Of a stretch of 23,299 nucleotides of DNA, positions 14,671 to 22,840 are shown in pieces. The position numbers were made by a program, and so were the translations under genes. The stretch lies in assembly GCA_937925605.1 (NCBI GenBank), contig CALALV010000039.1:1-23299 (forward strand). The letters are read 5' to 3'. This DNA comes from an uncultured Woeseia sp. GTDB taxonomy: Bacteria; Pseudomonadota; Gammaproteobacteria; Steroidobacterales; Woeseiaceae. Below the pieces are notes generated by a model. That model ran no database searches, was not told the DNA's origin, and was given only the letters and a program-made list of their open reading frames with translations. The stretch's first letter is position 1. The number at the start of each line of letters is the position of its first letter.

Positions 14671-16239
14671 ATCAGCGTTGCTGCCGAAAAACCGCAGGCA
14701 TCCTCAACCACAGCGACCGAGTCGCCCGAGGTCATCGCCGCGGTCGACCTGGGTTCCAACAGTTTCCACATGATCGTCGGTGAGCTGCGCCACGGCCAGC
14801 TCATCATCATCGACCGCCTGCGCGAGAGCGTGCGCCTGTCCGAGGGTCTCGAGGTCAGCGGCGAAATCAGCGACGCTGCCCGCGACCGCGCACTCTACTG
14901 CCTGTCGCGCTTCGGCGAGCGCCTGCGCGCGATGCATGCCTCGAGCGTGCGCGCCGCCGGCACCAGCACACTGCGCCGCGCGCAGGACAGCCGCGAATTC
15001 CGGGCCCGGGCCGAGCGCGCGCTCGGCCACCCGATCGAGGTCATCTCCGGCATCGAGGAGGCACGCCTGATCTACAACGGCGTGCTGCACAGCCTGCCGC
15101 CGTGTCCCGGCAAGCGCCTGGTGCTCGACATCGGCGGCGGCAGTACGGAGCTGATTCTCGGCGAGGCCGAACGCACGCTGCACCTGGAGAGCCTGCACCT
15201 CGGCTGCGTCGCGATGACCGAGCGCTTTTTCGGTGACGGCCGGACCAGTCGCGAGAACTTCGATCGCGCCCGCATCGCCGCGCGCCTGGAGCTGCGCCCG
15301 GTCAAGTCATTCTTCCGCGGCCTGGACGGATTCGAGGCGATCGGCTGCTCCGGCACCTTTCGCGCGACCGAGCGCGTCGCCCGCACCACCGGCGTCGTCG
15401 ACCACGGCCTGACCGCGGACGCGGTCGAGGCGCTGATCGCGCGCGTGATCGAGTTCGGCCGCATCGACGCCCTGTCCCTGCCCGCACTGTCCGAACGGCG
15501 CGCGCAGGTCTGGCCCGGCGGGCTCGCCATTCTCGTCGAGTTGCTGAAGGTACTGCACATCCCGCGGCTCGACGTCTCGGACGGGGCCCTGCGCGAAGGC
15601 CTGTTGTACGAATTGCTGGGTCGCCTGCAGCACGAGGACGCGCGGCGGCGCTCGGTCGAGGCGATGGCCCGCCGTTACCACGTCGACGAGCAACAGGCAG
15701 AACGGGTCGCCGGCACCGCGAGCGCCTTGCTCGCACAGTGCGCCGGGGACTGGGACCTGAAATCGCCGCTCGCGGCCGACATGCTCGACTGGGCCGCGCG
15801 TCTGCACGAGATCGGTCTCGACATTTCGCACGACGGCTACCAGCGGCACGGCGCCTACATCGCCGCGAACGCCGACATGCCCGGGTTCCCGTGGACCGAA
15901 CAGTCCCTGCTCGCCTACCTGATCGCCAGCCAGCGCCGCGCGCTGAACTCGCGGGCCGGCGCCAGGCTGCCGGGCGGCTGGCGCCGCAAGGGGCTGCGGC
16001 TCGCGCTGCTACTGCGGCTCGCCGTGCTGCTGAATCGCAACCGCAGCGCGGAGCCGCTGCCAGACATCCGGCTGGCGGTGGGCAAGCAGTCGATCACGCT
16101 GGCTTTTCCGCAGACCTGGCTCGACGAAAACCCGCTGACGCTCGCCGACCTGGAGCGCGAGCGCGGTTACCTGCAGGCTGCGGGATTCGCGCTCGCGGTC
16201 GAAGGCGTAGCCCAATCTGGCGTTCAGCCGGGCGAGTAG
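14671..16239 (+). CDS. ppx: Exopolyphosphatase (apparent ATC start)
   Basis: Ppx removes phosphate from the ends of polyphosphate. Starting at ATC 14671 the product has 522 residues (E. coli 513), with the actin-like phosphate-binding motif DLGSNSFH (26-33), RAAGTSTLR, GIEEARLIY (127-135), DIGGGST (153-159) and a C-terminal HD-like domain (ARLHEIG ... QRHGAYI). The first ATG, at 14770, would begin after DLGSNSFH and destroy the nucleotide/phosphate fold. The frame back to the erpA stop holds no ATG, GTG or TTG; ATC 14671 is preceded by AGGA with 7-bp spacing and yields a Ppx-like N-terminus. Its 3' end overlaps convergent ppk1 by 16 bp. A GppA function is less likely given the full C-terminal domain and the ppk1 neighbour. 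Confidence 0.93.
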   Translation: MSVAAEKPQASSTTATESPEVIAAVDLGSNSFHMIVGELRHGQLIIIDRLRESVRLSEGLEVSGEISDAARDRALYCLSRFGERLRAMHASSVRAAGTSTLRRAQDSREFRARAERALGHPIEVISGIEEARLIYNGVLHSLPPCPGKRLVLDIGGGSTELILGEAERTLHLESLHLGCVAMTERFFGDGRTSRENFDRARIAARLELRPVKSFFRGLDGFEAIGCSGTFRATERVARTTGVVDHGLTADAVEALIARVIEFGRIDALSLPALSERRAQVWPGGLAILVELLKVLHIPRLDVSDGALREGLLYELLGRLQHEDARRRSVEAMARRYHVDEQQAERVAGTASALLAQCAGDWDLKSPLAADMLDWAARLHEIGLDISHDGYQRHGAYIAANADMPGFPWTEQSLLAYLIASQRRALNSRAGARLPGGWRRKGLRLALLLRLAVLLNRNRSAEPLPDIRLAVGKQSITLAFPQTWLDENPLTLADLERERGYLQAAGFALAVEGVAQSGVQPGE

Positions 16240-18335
16240 CCGGCCAGTTCCGCGAGCAGCGCGATCTGCGTGGAAATGCGTTTTTCTCCGGTGGCGGCTG
16301 ACAGCCGCGTATAGCGCCCGTCGCCGCCCAGTTCCCAGGCATTGCAGTTGTCGGCCAGCTGCAGTTCGAGGTCACGCTGCAGGCGCTCCTTCAGTGGCCG
16401 CTGCCGGATCGGGAAGCAGGCCTCGGTTCGGCGGAAGAAGTTGCGATCCATCCAGTCTGCGCTCGCGCAATAGAACTCGTCGTTGCCGCCGTTGGCGAAC
16501 CAGTAGACGCGCGCGTGTTCGAGGAAGCGCCCGACGATCGAGCGCACGCGGATGTTTTCCGAGAGTCCTGCCACGCCGGGCCGCAGCGAGCACATGCCGC
16601 GCACGATCAGTTCGATCTCGACGCCTGCCCGCGAGGCCCGGTACAGCGCGTCTATGATCTGTGGCTCGATCAGCGCGTTGACCTTGGCGACGATGCGCGC
16701 CTTGCGGCCGGCTTCGGCGTGTCCGATCTCGCGCTCGATCCAGCGCACGAGCGTCTTGAACAGGTCGAAGGGCGCGGTGACGATACGATCCAGGTCGCGC
16801 GCCTCGGTCAGGCTGGTCATCTGCATGAACAGCTTGTGCACATCCTCGCCGAGACCCTGGCTCGCGCTCAGGTAGCCGTAGTCGGTGTAGACCCGCGACG
16901 TGCCCGGATGGTAGTTGCCGGTGCCCAGGTGCACGTAGCGGCGGATGCGGTCCTGTTCGCGGCGCACGACCATCGACATCTTGGCGTGCGTCTTGTAGCC
17001 CACGAGTCCGAACACGACGTGGGCGCCGGCTTCCTGCAGGCGGTTGGCGAGCGAGATGTTCGCGGCCTCGTCGAAGCGCGCCATCAGTTCGACGATCACG
17101 GTCACTTCCTTGCCGGCGCGCGCCGCCTCGACGAGCCGGTCGACGATCGGCGAGGCGGCCCCGGTACGGTACAACGTCTGCTTGATCGCCAGCACCTGCG
17201 GGTCCGCGGCCGCGGCCGCGATGAAGTCGACCACGGGCGTGAAGGACTGGTACGGGTGATGCAGGAGTACGTTCTGCTTTTTGAGCACGTCAAAGACGTT
17301 TTCGCCGCTGGTCAGGGCGGCCGGTACGCCTGCCGTGAAGGGCGGGTAGAGCAGTTCCGGCCGCTGCACCATGTCGCAGACAGTGACCAGCCGGTTCAGG
17401 TTGACCGGCCCGTCCACGGCGAACAGGTCGCCGCGGTCCAGCGAAAAATGATCCAGCAGGAAGTCGCAAAGGTCGTCCGGGCACTGCCGGCTGATCTCGA
17501 GGCGCACTGCCTCGCCGTAGCGACTCGCGGCGAGTTCGCCCTCGAGAGCGCGGACCAGGTCGTCGACTTCTTCGTCGTCCACGAACAGGTTGCTGTTGCG
17601 GGTGACGCGGAACTGGTAGCAGCCGTCGACCTGCATGCCCGGGAAAAGATCGTGTACGTGCTCGTGAATGATCGACGACAGGAACACGTAGGACTCGCCG
17701 CCCGCTTCGCCGAGCGCGGCCGGCAGCCGGATGATGCGCGGCAGCGAGCGCGGCGCCTGTACCACGGCACGATGCCGTCGCCGGCCGAACGCATCGCGGC
17801 CTTTCAGGCGCACGATGAAATTCAGGCTCTTGTTCAGGATCCGCGGAAAGGGCCGTGACGGGTCCAGCGTCAGCGGTGTCAGCACCGGGACCACCTGGTC
17901 CTCGAAGAAATTGCGCAGCCACGCCCGCTGCTTGGCCGTCCAGTTCTCGCGGCGCGGGAAGTGGATGCGCTGCTCCGCGAGTGCCGGGAGCAACACGTCG
18001 TTCAGCAGGGTGTACTGGTCGCGGATCAGGCGCAGCGAACGCCGGCGCACCTCCTCGAGTATCTGCGGAGGGGTCATGCTGTCGGGCCCGGGGGCCGGCG
18101 CGCCGATCTCCTCGAGCTGCTTCAGCGAGGCGACGCGGATCTCGAAGAACTCGTCGAGATTCGTGCACGAAATGCACAGGAACCGGAGCCGCTCCAGCAG
18201 CGGATTCTCCGGGTCGGCGGCATGATCGAGCACTCGCTGGTTGAACTCTAGCAGGCTCAGGTCACGGTTGATGAAGCGCTCGACGGGCGCGCTGGCGGCG
18301 CTGTCTGCGGCGACTTCGACAGGCTTGACGCCCAA
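16224..18335 (-). CDS. ppk1: Polyphosphate kinase 1
   Basis: PPK1 makes polyphosphate from ATP, reversibly, through a phosphohistidine. The 703-residue product has the N-terminal FINRDLSLLEFNQRVL block, NLDEFFEIRVASLK, and two phospholipase-D-like catalytic domains containing the autophosphorylated His450 (GYKTHAK) and second essential His469 (YVHLGTGN). The TTG start at 18335 is supported by AGGAG 6 bp upstream and by the family N-terminus; the frame is open far upstream, but that region is the 3' part of anmK. A TATACT at 18366-18371 could be a private -10, or ppk1 may be read with anmK 47 bp upstream. Its last 16 bp overlap ppx on the other strand. Confidence 0.96.
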   Translation of the reverse strand: MGVKPVEVAADSAASAPVERFINRDLSLLEFNQRVLDHAADPENPLLERLRFLCISCTNLDEFFEIRVASLKQLEEIGAPAPGPDSMTPPQILEEVRRRSLRLIRDQYTLLNDVLLPALAEQRIHFPRRENWTAKQRAWLRNFFEDQVVPVLTPLTLDPSRPFPRILNKSLNFIVRLKGRDAFGRRRHRAVVQAPRSLPRIIRLPAALGEAGGESYVFLSSIIHEHVHDLFPGMQVDGCYQFRVTRNSNLFVDDEEVDDLVRALEGELAASRYGEAVRLEISRQCPDDLCDFLLDHFSLDRGDLFAVDGPVNLNRLVTVCDMVQRPELLYPPFTAGVPAALTSGENVFDVLKKQNVLLHHPYQSFTPVVDFIAAAAADPQVLAIKQTLYRTGAASPIVDRLVEAARAGKEVTVIVELMARFDEAANISLANRLQEAGAHVVFGLVGYKTHAKMSMVVRREQDRIRRYVHLGTGNYHPGTSRVYTDYGYLSASQGLGEDVHKLFMQMTSLTEARDLDRIVTAPFDLFKTLVRWIEREIGHAEAGRKARIVAKVNALIEPQIIDALYRASRAGVEIELIVRGMCSLRPGVAGLSENIRVRSIVGRFLEHARVYWFANGGNDEFYCASADWMDRNFFRRTEACFPIRQRPLKERLQRDLELQLADNCNAWELGGDGRYTRLSAATGEKRISTQIALLAELAGYSPG

Positions 18336-18382
18336 GGTTCGCTCCTGCGGTGCGGCGGGCCGGTCAGTATAGCAACGCGATG

Positions 18383-19516
18383 CTACGCGTCCGTTGAGCC
18401 GGCGTAGATCCCGCCGAGTACCACCGCCGCGCCGGCGCCGGTCACCCCGGGGAGATTGCCCGGCAGGCCGTCGACGCGACGGGCCGCAAGCCAGGCGAAG
18501 GCTGCCGCCTCGATCCAGGCGGGGTCGAGTCCCGCCGCCGCCGTGGTGGCGAGCGGCATCGGCGCGAGCCAGGCCGCGATGCGCCGCATCAGCTCGGCGT
18601 TGTGCACGCCGCCGCCGCAGGCGAAGACCCGGCCGGTCCCGGGCGCGTGACGCCGCACCGCGTCCGCGATCGTCCGTGCCGACAGCTCGCACAGCGTGGC
18701 TTGCACATCGGCCGGGTCACTGCCCGGCTGCGCTGCGAGTTGCGCCTGCAGCCAGTCGTCGTTGAAGTATTCGAAGCCGGTGCTCTTCGGCGGCGCCGCG
18801 GCGAAGTAAGGGTCCGCGAGCATGCCATCCAGTAGTGCCTCGTCGACGCGGCCCGACGACGCCCAGCGTCCGTCTTCGTCGCAGGGCAGGTCACGGCAGC
18901 TCCGGCTCCAGGCATCCATCAGCGTGTTCGCCGGCCCGGTGTCGAAGCCGCCCGGCTCGCCGCCCGCCGGCAGGAGCGTGACGTTGGCGAAGCCGCCGAG
19001 GTTCAGCACGACGCGCGACTCGGCCTCGTCGCCGAACAACCAGGCGTGAAAGGCCGGTGCCAGCGGTGCCGCCTCGCCGCCCGCGGCCAGGTCGCGCCGC
19101 CGGAAATCGGCAACCGTGGTGATACCGGTGCCGTGAGCAATGAGGTTCGGGTCGCCGATCTGCAACGTGTAAGGTGCGGCGCCGCGCGGCTGGTGGCGCA
19201 GCGTCTGGCCGTGACTGCCGATCGCGACGACGTCGCGACCAGCGGTGCCGGAGGCCTCGAGCAACCCGAGCGCCGCGTCGCGAAACGCCAGGCCGACTTC
19301 GCGATCGAGTCGGCAGACCTCGTCGACATTGCAGTCGCCGGGACGGCGGCTCGCGGCGAGCAGCCGCTCCTGCAGCTTCGGGGGGTAGGCGGTCGCGCGG
19401 ACGGCAAGCAGCTCGCATTGCCGGTCGCCCAGCGCAACCAGCGCGGCGTCGATCGCGTCCATGCTGGTGCCGGACATCAGGCCGATGAACAGCCGTCGCC
19501 GTTCCGGGTCGCTCAC
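18383..19516 (-). CDS. anmK: Anhydro-N-acetylmuramic acid kinase
   Basis: AnmK hydrolyses and phosphorylates 1,6-anhydro-MurNAc from cell-wall turnover to MurNAc-6-phosphate in the cytoplasm, feeding peptidoglycan recycling. The 377-residue product (E. coli 369) begins with the diagnostic LFIGLMSGTSMDAID (9-23), then GSHGQTLRH, QIGDPNLIA, TVADFRRRDLA, NLGGFANVT, FDTGPAN and a C-terminal CGGGVHN nucleotide loop. The GTG at 19516 is chosen because it lies just before this block and 4 bp after the M23 peptidase stop, indicating coupling. The frame extends to an ATG at 19606 inside the M23 gene, which is rejected. Confidence 0.96.
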   Translation of the reverse strand: MSDPERRRLFIGLMSGTSMDAIDAALVALGDRQCELLAVRATAYPPKLQERLLAASRRPGDCNVDEVCRLDREVGLAFRDAALGLLEASGTAGRDVVAIGSHGQTLRHQPRGAAPYTLQIGDPNLIAHGTGITTVADFRRRDLAAGGEAAPLAPAFHAWLFGDEAESRVVLNLGGFANVTLLPAGGEPGGFDTGPANTLMDAWSRSCRDLPCDEDGRWASSGRVDEALLDGMLADPYFAAAPPKSTGFEYFNDDWLQAQLAAQPGSDPADVQATLCELSARTIADAVRRHAPGTGRVFACGGGVHNAELMRRIAAWLAPMPLATTAAAGLDPAWIEAAAFAWLAARRVDGLPGNLPGVTGAGAAVVLGGIYAGSTDA

Positions 19517-19520
19517 GTTT

Positions 19521-20990
19521 TTACTCGACGTACGCGGCGGCGATCTGGGTTCGCTTGTAGCGATTGAGCTCTTCGAGCAGCGGCTCCGCGGCGGCCAGGA
19601 ACGCACCGCGGTACTCGTCGCGAATCGGGTCGGCCTGCGGCAGGCTCACCGTGCGCGGATTTCGGTGCACGCCGTTGATCCGGTATTCGTAGTGCAGGTG
19701 CGCTGCGGTCGCGAGCCCGGTACTGCCGACGAAACCGATCGTCTGGCCCTGGCGCACGCGCGTGCCGTTGCCGGCGTTCTTCGCAAATCCGGACAGGTGT
19801 GCGTACAGCGTCGTGATATTGCCGCCGTGCTGCAGGATCACGGTATTGCCGTAGCCACCCTTGCGGCCGCGGAAAATGACCTTGCCGTCGCCGGCCGCCT
19901 TGACCGGCGTGCCCTGCGGCGCCGCGTAGTCGACGCCCTTGTGCGCCCGAATCGTGTTCAGGATAGGGTGCCGCCGCCGCGGGTTGAAGCTCGAACTGAT
20001 GCGGGTGAAGTCCACGGGCGCGCGCACGAAGGCCTTGCGTACGCTGCGGCCGTCGGGCGTGAAGTAGTCGGAGTTGCCGTCCGGGTCGACGAAGCGAATG
20101 GCCTGGTAGGTGCGGCCGTTGTTGTTGAACTCCGCCGCGACGATCTCTCCGGTCGTGACGAAGCGGCCGTCCTGCCAGATTTCCTCGTACAGCAGGAAGT
20201 AGTCGTCGCTCCGGCGTATGTCGAGTACGAAGTCGATGTCCCAGGCGAAGATGCCCGCCAGGTTCATTATCAGCTTGTCGGGCAGTCCTGCCGACGCCGC
20301 GCTCTCGAACAGCGAGCTATCGATGCGCCCGTAAGCCTGGCGACGGCGTATCTCTATCGGTCGTTCCAGCATCTCGGCCCGGAAGCCCTCTTCGGCGCGG
20401 GACACGAGCAGTGCTTCGGTCAGGCTGAGTTCGCGATAGAGACTCATGAGCCGTCCGTCGTCGTGGCGGATCTCCAGCGTGTCGCCGGGACGCAGCATGC
20501 GCAGGTGGCGACCGGCGTCCGGCAGGCCCGCGATGCGTGCCAGGTCGCCGAGGCTGATGCCGTGCTTGCGGAACAGGCGTTCGAGTGTATCGCCGCGGCT
20601 GATCGTGTGCCGGATGCTGGCGTACACCGGTTCCGGCGGCAGCGCCAGCGGCGGGTGGAAAGCGGGCGGTGCAACGGCGGCCGGCGCTGTGTGGTGTTCA
20701 GCGATGGCGGCCGGGGCTGTCGCGCCGAGCGGGTACAGTTCAAAGGGCTGTGCGTCACGATAGAGGTCGGCGAGCGCCCGTTCGACGCTGTCCGGTACGG
20801 CTCGCGCGACCGGGGCTTCGTCGAGCGTGCCGGCCGCGTTCTGCATCGTCAGCAGGCCGGCCAGCGCGACCAGCGGCAGCCCGAATCCGGCGGCGAACCA
20901 CGGCCAGGCACGGCGACGCCGGTCTACGGGTGCGGCGATTGGCTTGTAGTCGTGAAGCAGCGGGCTCGGCGTTCTGCGCACTGCCGTCAT
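19521..20990 (-). CDS. M23 family (MepM-like) peptidoglycan endopeptidase
   Basis: A zinc endopeptidase of the LytM/MepM type that should cut peptide crosslinks in the periplasm. The 489-residue product has a basic cytoplasmic tail, a membrane anchor at about 29-49, an OapA/LysM-like domain from about 125 (HTISRGDTLERLFRKHGISL) and a C-terminal M23 domain (about 345-445) with zinc ligands His350 and Asp354 (HKGVD) and His433 in HLH, plus catalytic His398 in YAHLS. All active-site residues are present. It precedes anmK by 4 bp, pairing wall cutting with recycling. GGGGGAG touches the ATG directly; a GTG three codons in (20981) has better spacing and may be the true start. Confidence 0.94.
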   Translation of the reverse strand: MTAVRRTPSPLLHDYKPIAAPVDRRRRAWPWFAAGFGLPLVALAGLLTMQNAAGTLDEAPVARAVPDSVERALADLYRDAQPFELYPLGATAPAAIAEHHTAPAAVAPPAFHPPLALPPEPVYASIRHTISRGDTLERLFRKHGISLGDLARIAGLPDAGRHLRMLRPGDTLEIRHDDGRLMSLYRELSLTEALLVSRAEEGFRAEMLERPIEIRRRQAYGRIDSSLFESAASAGLPDKLIMNLAGIFAWDIDFVLDIRRSDDYFLLYEEIWQDGRFVTTGEIVAAEFNNNGRTYQAIRFVDPDGNSDYFTPDGRSVRKAFVRAPVDFTRISSSFNPRRRHPILNTIRAHKGVDYAAPQGTPVKAAGDGKVIFRGRKGGYGNTVILQHGGNITTLYAHLSGFAKNAGNGTRVRQGQTIGFVGSTGLATAAHLHYEYRINGVHRNPRTVSLPQADPIRDEYRGAFLAAAEPLLEELNRYKRTQIAAAYVE

Positions 20991-21014
20991 CTCCCCCGGG
21001 GTAAATTTGGCCGT

Positions 21015-21043
21015 ACTCTACAGCGGCCGCATTGATCGGTCAA
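21015..21043 (-). promoter_or_regulatory. Candidate promoter of the M23-anmK(-ppk1) transcript
   Basis: On the minus strand TTGACC (21043-21038), 17-bp spacer, TAGAGT (21020-21015); the -10 ends 25 bp before the M23 ATG. Good -35 and spacing, moderate -10. Confidence 0.5.
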
Positions 21044-21145
21044 AGAAAAGCTCTCAAAATCATCGCTTTAATGTCCGGAGCTAAGGCAGCTTCTGGCGCA
21101 TGACGGCGCCCCGGCCGGTCGCCGCCGCGGACCGCGCCGCCGCGC

Positions 21146-21173
21146 TTCCCTCGCGAGTCGGGAATGCTACAGT
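21146..21173 (+). promoter_or_regulatory. Weak candidate promoter of tyrS
   Basis: TTCCCT (21146-21151), 16-bp spacer, TACAGT (21168-21173), 43 bp before the tyrS start. Both hexamers are imperfect. No T-box structure is seen in the 226-bp gap shared with the divergent M23 gene. Confidence 0.3.
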
Positions 21174-21216
21174 TCCGCCCCTGTACGGCAATCGCTGCAA
21201 CCACCCATCGAGTTCC

Positions 21217-22416
21217 ATGACCAAGCACAGTGAACAGCTCGGCGAACTGACCCGCGGCTGTGATGAAGTGCTGCCCGCGGGCGGCCTGGAGGAAAAACTC
21301 GGTTCCGGGCGGCCGCTGGTCGTGAAGGCCGGCTTCGATCCGACCGGGCCGGACCTGCAGGTCGGGCGCACCGTGCTGATAAACAAGATGCGGCGCTTCC
21401 AGGAGGACGGGCACGACGTCGTGTGCCTGATCGGCGACTTCACCGGGATGATCGGCGACCCGAGCGGCAAGAACGCGACGCGCCCGCCGCTGTCGACCGA
21501 GGAGATCGCGGAGAACGCGCGCACCTACGAGACGCAGATCTACAAGATTCTCGATCCGGAGCGCACGCGGATCGAGTTCAATTCCACCTGGATGACCCCG
21601 ATGGGCGCGGCCGGGCTGATCCGGCTGGCCGCGCAGCACACCGTCGCACGCATGCTCGAGCGCGACGACTTCAGCAAGCGCTACGCGGCCGGGCAGCCGA
21701 TCGCGATCCACGAGTTCCTGTACCCGCTGGTGCAGGGCTATGACTCCGTCGCGCTCGAGGCGGACGTCGAACTCGGCGGCACGGATCAGAAGTTCAACCT
21801 GCTCGTCGGCCGCCAGCTGCAGCAGGTTTACGGGCAGCCTCCCCAGGTGGTCATGACGATGCCGCTGCTCGAGGGGCTCGACGGCGTGCAGAAGATGTCG
21901 AAGTCGCTCGGCAACTACATCGGTATCACGGAGGCGCCCGGCGAAATGTTCGGGAAGCTCATGTCGATCTCGGACGACCTGATGTGGCGCTATTTCGAGC
22001 TCCTGAGTTTCAGGCCCGTCGCGGAGATCGGCGCATTGAAAAAGGCGGTGGGCGAGGGCCGCAATCCCCGCGACGTGAAGTTCGAGCTCGCGGCCGAGAT
22101 CGTTGCGCGCTTCCACGACCGGGCGGCGGCGGAGGCGGCACAGGCGGAGTTCATCGCCCGTTTTCGCCAGGGGGCGATGCCCGAGGACATGCCCGAGCTG
22201 ACCGTGGCCGCGGAAAACGGCGCACTCGGCATTGCGCACCTGCTGCGCGCGGCGGGTTTGGTCGCGAGCACCTCCGAGGCCTTCCGGATGATCCGCCAGG
22301 GTGCCGTGCGGGTCGACGGCGAGCGCGTCGAGGACCGCGAGCGGACGATGCCGGCCGGTAGCCGACACGTGTACCAGGTGGGTAAACGCCGTTTCGCCCG
22401 CGTCACGCTGACCTGA
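21217..22416 (+). CDS. tyrS: Tyrosyl-tRNA synthetase with atypical HIGH motif
   Basis: Charges tRNA-Tyr with tyrosine. The 399-residue product is full length: class I catalytic domain (KAGFDPT, GDFTGMIGDPSGKNATR, YPLVQGYDSVAL, ELGGTDQKFNLLVGR, KMSKS) and a C-terminal S4 RNA-binding domain (VRVDGERVEDRERTM). The signature that normally reads HLGH or HIGH after PDL reads Gln48-Val-Gly-Arg51 here, so both catalytic-site histidines are missing while everything around is conserved. The start at 21217 is chosen over ATG 21100 by family length; its ribosome-binding site is weak (GAG). The position beside an rRNA operon recalls Pseudomonas tyrZ. Probably functional, but the substitution needs confirmation. 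Confidence 0.94.
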   Translation: MTKHSEQLGELTRGCDEVLPAGGLEEKLGSGRPLVVKAGFDPTGPDLQVGRTVLINKMRRFQEDGHDVVCLIGDFTGMIGDPSGKNATRPPLSTEEIAENARTYETQIYKILDPERTRIEFNSTWMTPMGAAGLIRLAAQHTVARMLERDDFSKRYAAGQPIAIHEFLYPLVQGYDSVALEADVELGGTDQKFNLLVGRQLQQVYGQPPQVVMTMPLLEGLDGVQKMSKSLGNYIGITEAPGEMFGKLMSISDDLMWRYFELLSFRPVAEIGALKKAVGEGRNPRDVKFELAAEIVARFHDRAAAEAAQAEFIARFRQGAMPEDMPELTVAAENGALGIAHLLRAAGLVASTSEAFRMIRQGAVRVDGERVEDRERTMPAGSRHVYQVGKRRFARVTLT

Positions 22417-22454
22417 CGGGCGCGGCGGGACGGGCGCGAGCGACCCCGGGGAGT

Positions 22455-22482
22455 GCCCGCGGCACGCGGCCGTGCCCCGGGC
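22455..22482 (+). terminator. GC-rich hairpin downstream of tyrS
   Basis: GCCCG-C-GGCACG pairs with CGTGCC-C-CGGGC around the loop CGGC: 11 pairs with one C-C mismatch, 38 bp after the tyrS stop. No T tract follows directly; a TTTTT comes 20 bp later inside the next hairpin. Likely ends or trims the tyrS transcript before the rRNA promoters. Confidence 0.5.
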
Positions 22483-22500
22483 GGAAGCACTGAAACGCCT

Positions 22501-22517
22501 GTTTTTCCGGGAAAAAC
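22501..22517. terminator. Small symmetrical hairpin with T/A arms
   Basis: GTTTTTC, loop CGG, GAAAAAC. Seven pairs, with T5 on one arm and A5 on the other, so each strand has a T run. It could help termination after the preceding GC hairpin, or be an AT-rich upstream element for the rRNA promoter 65 bp on. Low certainty. Confidence 0.3.
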
Positions 22518-22560
22518 GAACGGCAACCGGGCGCGCGCCGCGGCGATCTGCCGGCGCCGG

Positions 22561-22616
22561 GAAATAAATTCGAAATAGTGGTTGACCGGGGACGTTTCGT
22601 CGCTATAATGCCCCGC
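22561..22616 (+). promoter_or_regulatory. rRNA operon promoter P1 with UP-like element
   Basis: TTGACC (22582-22587), 16-bp spacer, perfect TATAAT (22604-22609), then the GC-rich discriminator GCCCCGC. AT-rich AAATAAATTCGAAATAG just upstream is a good UP element. The 16-bp spacer and GC discriminator are features of growth-rate- and ppGpp-controlled rRNA promoters. Confidence 0.88.
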
Positions 22617-22680
22617 TCGCTGAGGGGACAACGCCTCTCGGCCGGACCCCGAAAACCTTATTGCAGGCGCCTTCCGGCTG

Positions 22681-22708
22681 TTGATTGCCACCAAGTCGCC
22701 TGTATAAT
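22681..22708 (+). promoter_or_regulatory. rRNA operon promoter P2
   Basis: TTGATT (22681-22686), 16-bp spacer, perfect TATAAT (22703-22708), 99 bp downstream of P1. The discriminator TGTGGGT is less GC-rich than that of P1. Tandem P1/P2 layout is standard for gammaproteobacterial rRNA operons. Confidence 0.8.
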
Positions 22709-22802
22709 TGTGGGTCTGCTTTGCTCCGGCGCCAGTCACGTCAATCTGGTCTTCCGCCCTCCCGGGCGATGGTCAGACGGCACACTGCCCCCGGAACAAA
22801 GG

Positions 22803-22838
22803 CGCTCTTTAACAATGTAACCAGATAATTTGTGTGGG
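22803..22838 (+). promoter_or_regulatory. rRNA leader antitermination signals boxA and boxC
   Basis: CGCTCTTTAACAA (22803-22815) matches the boxA core bound by NusB-S10, and TGTGTGGG (22831-22838) matches the boxC element that follows at the same place in the E. coli rRNA leader. They let RNA polymerase read the untranslated rRNA operon without Rho termination. Confidence 0.88.
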
Positions 22839-22840
22839 AG

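Noticed and set aside
14770..16239. ATG 14770 as ppx start
   Set aside because: It would remove DLGSNSFH, an essential motif of the Ppx/GppA fold; ATC 14671 with a good ribosome-binding site fits better.
16515..17858. 447-aa plus-strand open frame
   Set aside because: Antisense to ppk1 and composed of Arg/Val/His-rich shadow sequence.
19461..21035. 524-aa plus-strand open frame
   Set aside because: Antisense to the M23 peptidase and anmK, whose motifs are unambiguous.
20991..21216. T-box or other leader riboswitch upstream of tyrS
   Set aside because: No T-box sequence or terminator/antiterminator pair is visible, and T-boxes are mainly found in Gram-positives.
21040..22368. 442-aa minus-strand open frame
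   Set aside because: Antisense to tyrS; no recognisable domain.
22578..22820. 80-aa plus-strand frame in the rRNA leader
   Set aside because: It runs through both rRNA promoters and into boxA; regulatory DNA, not coding.
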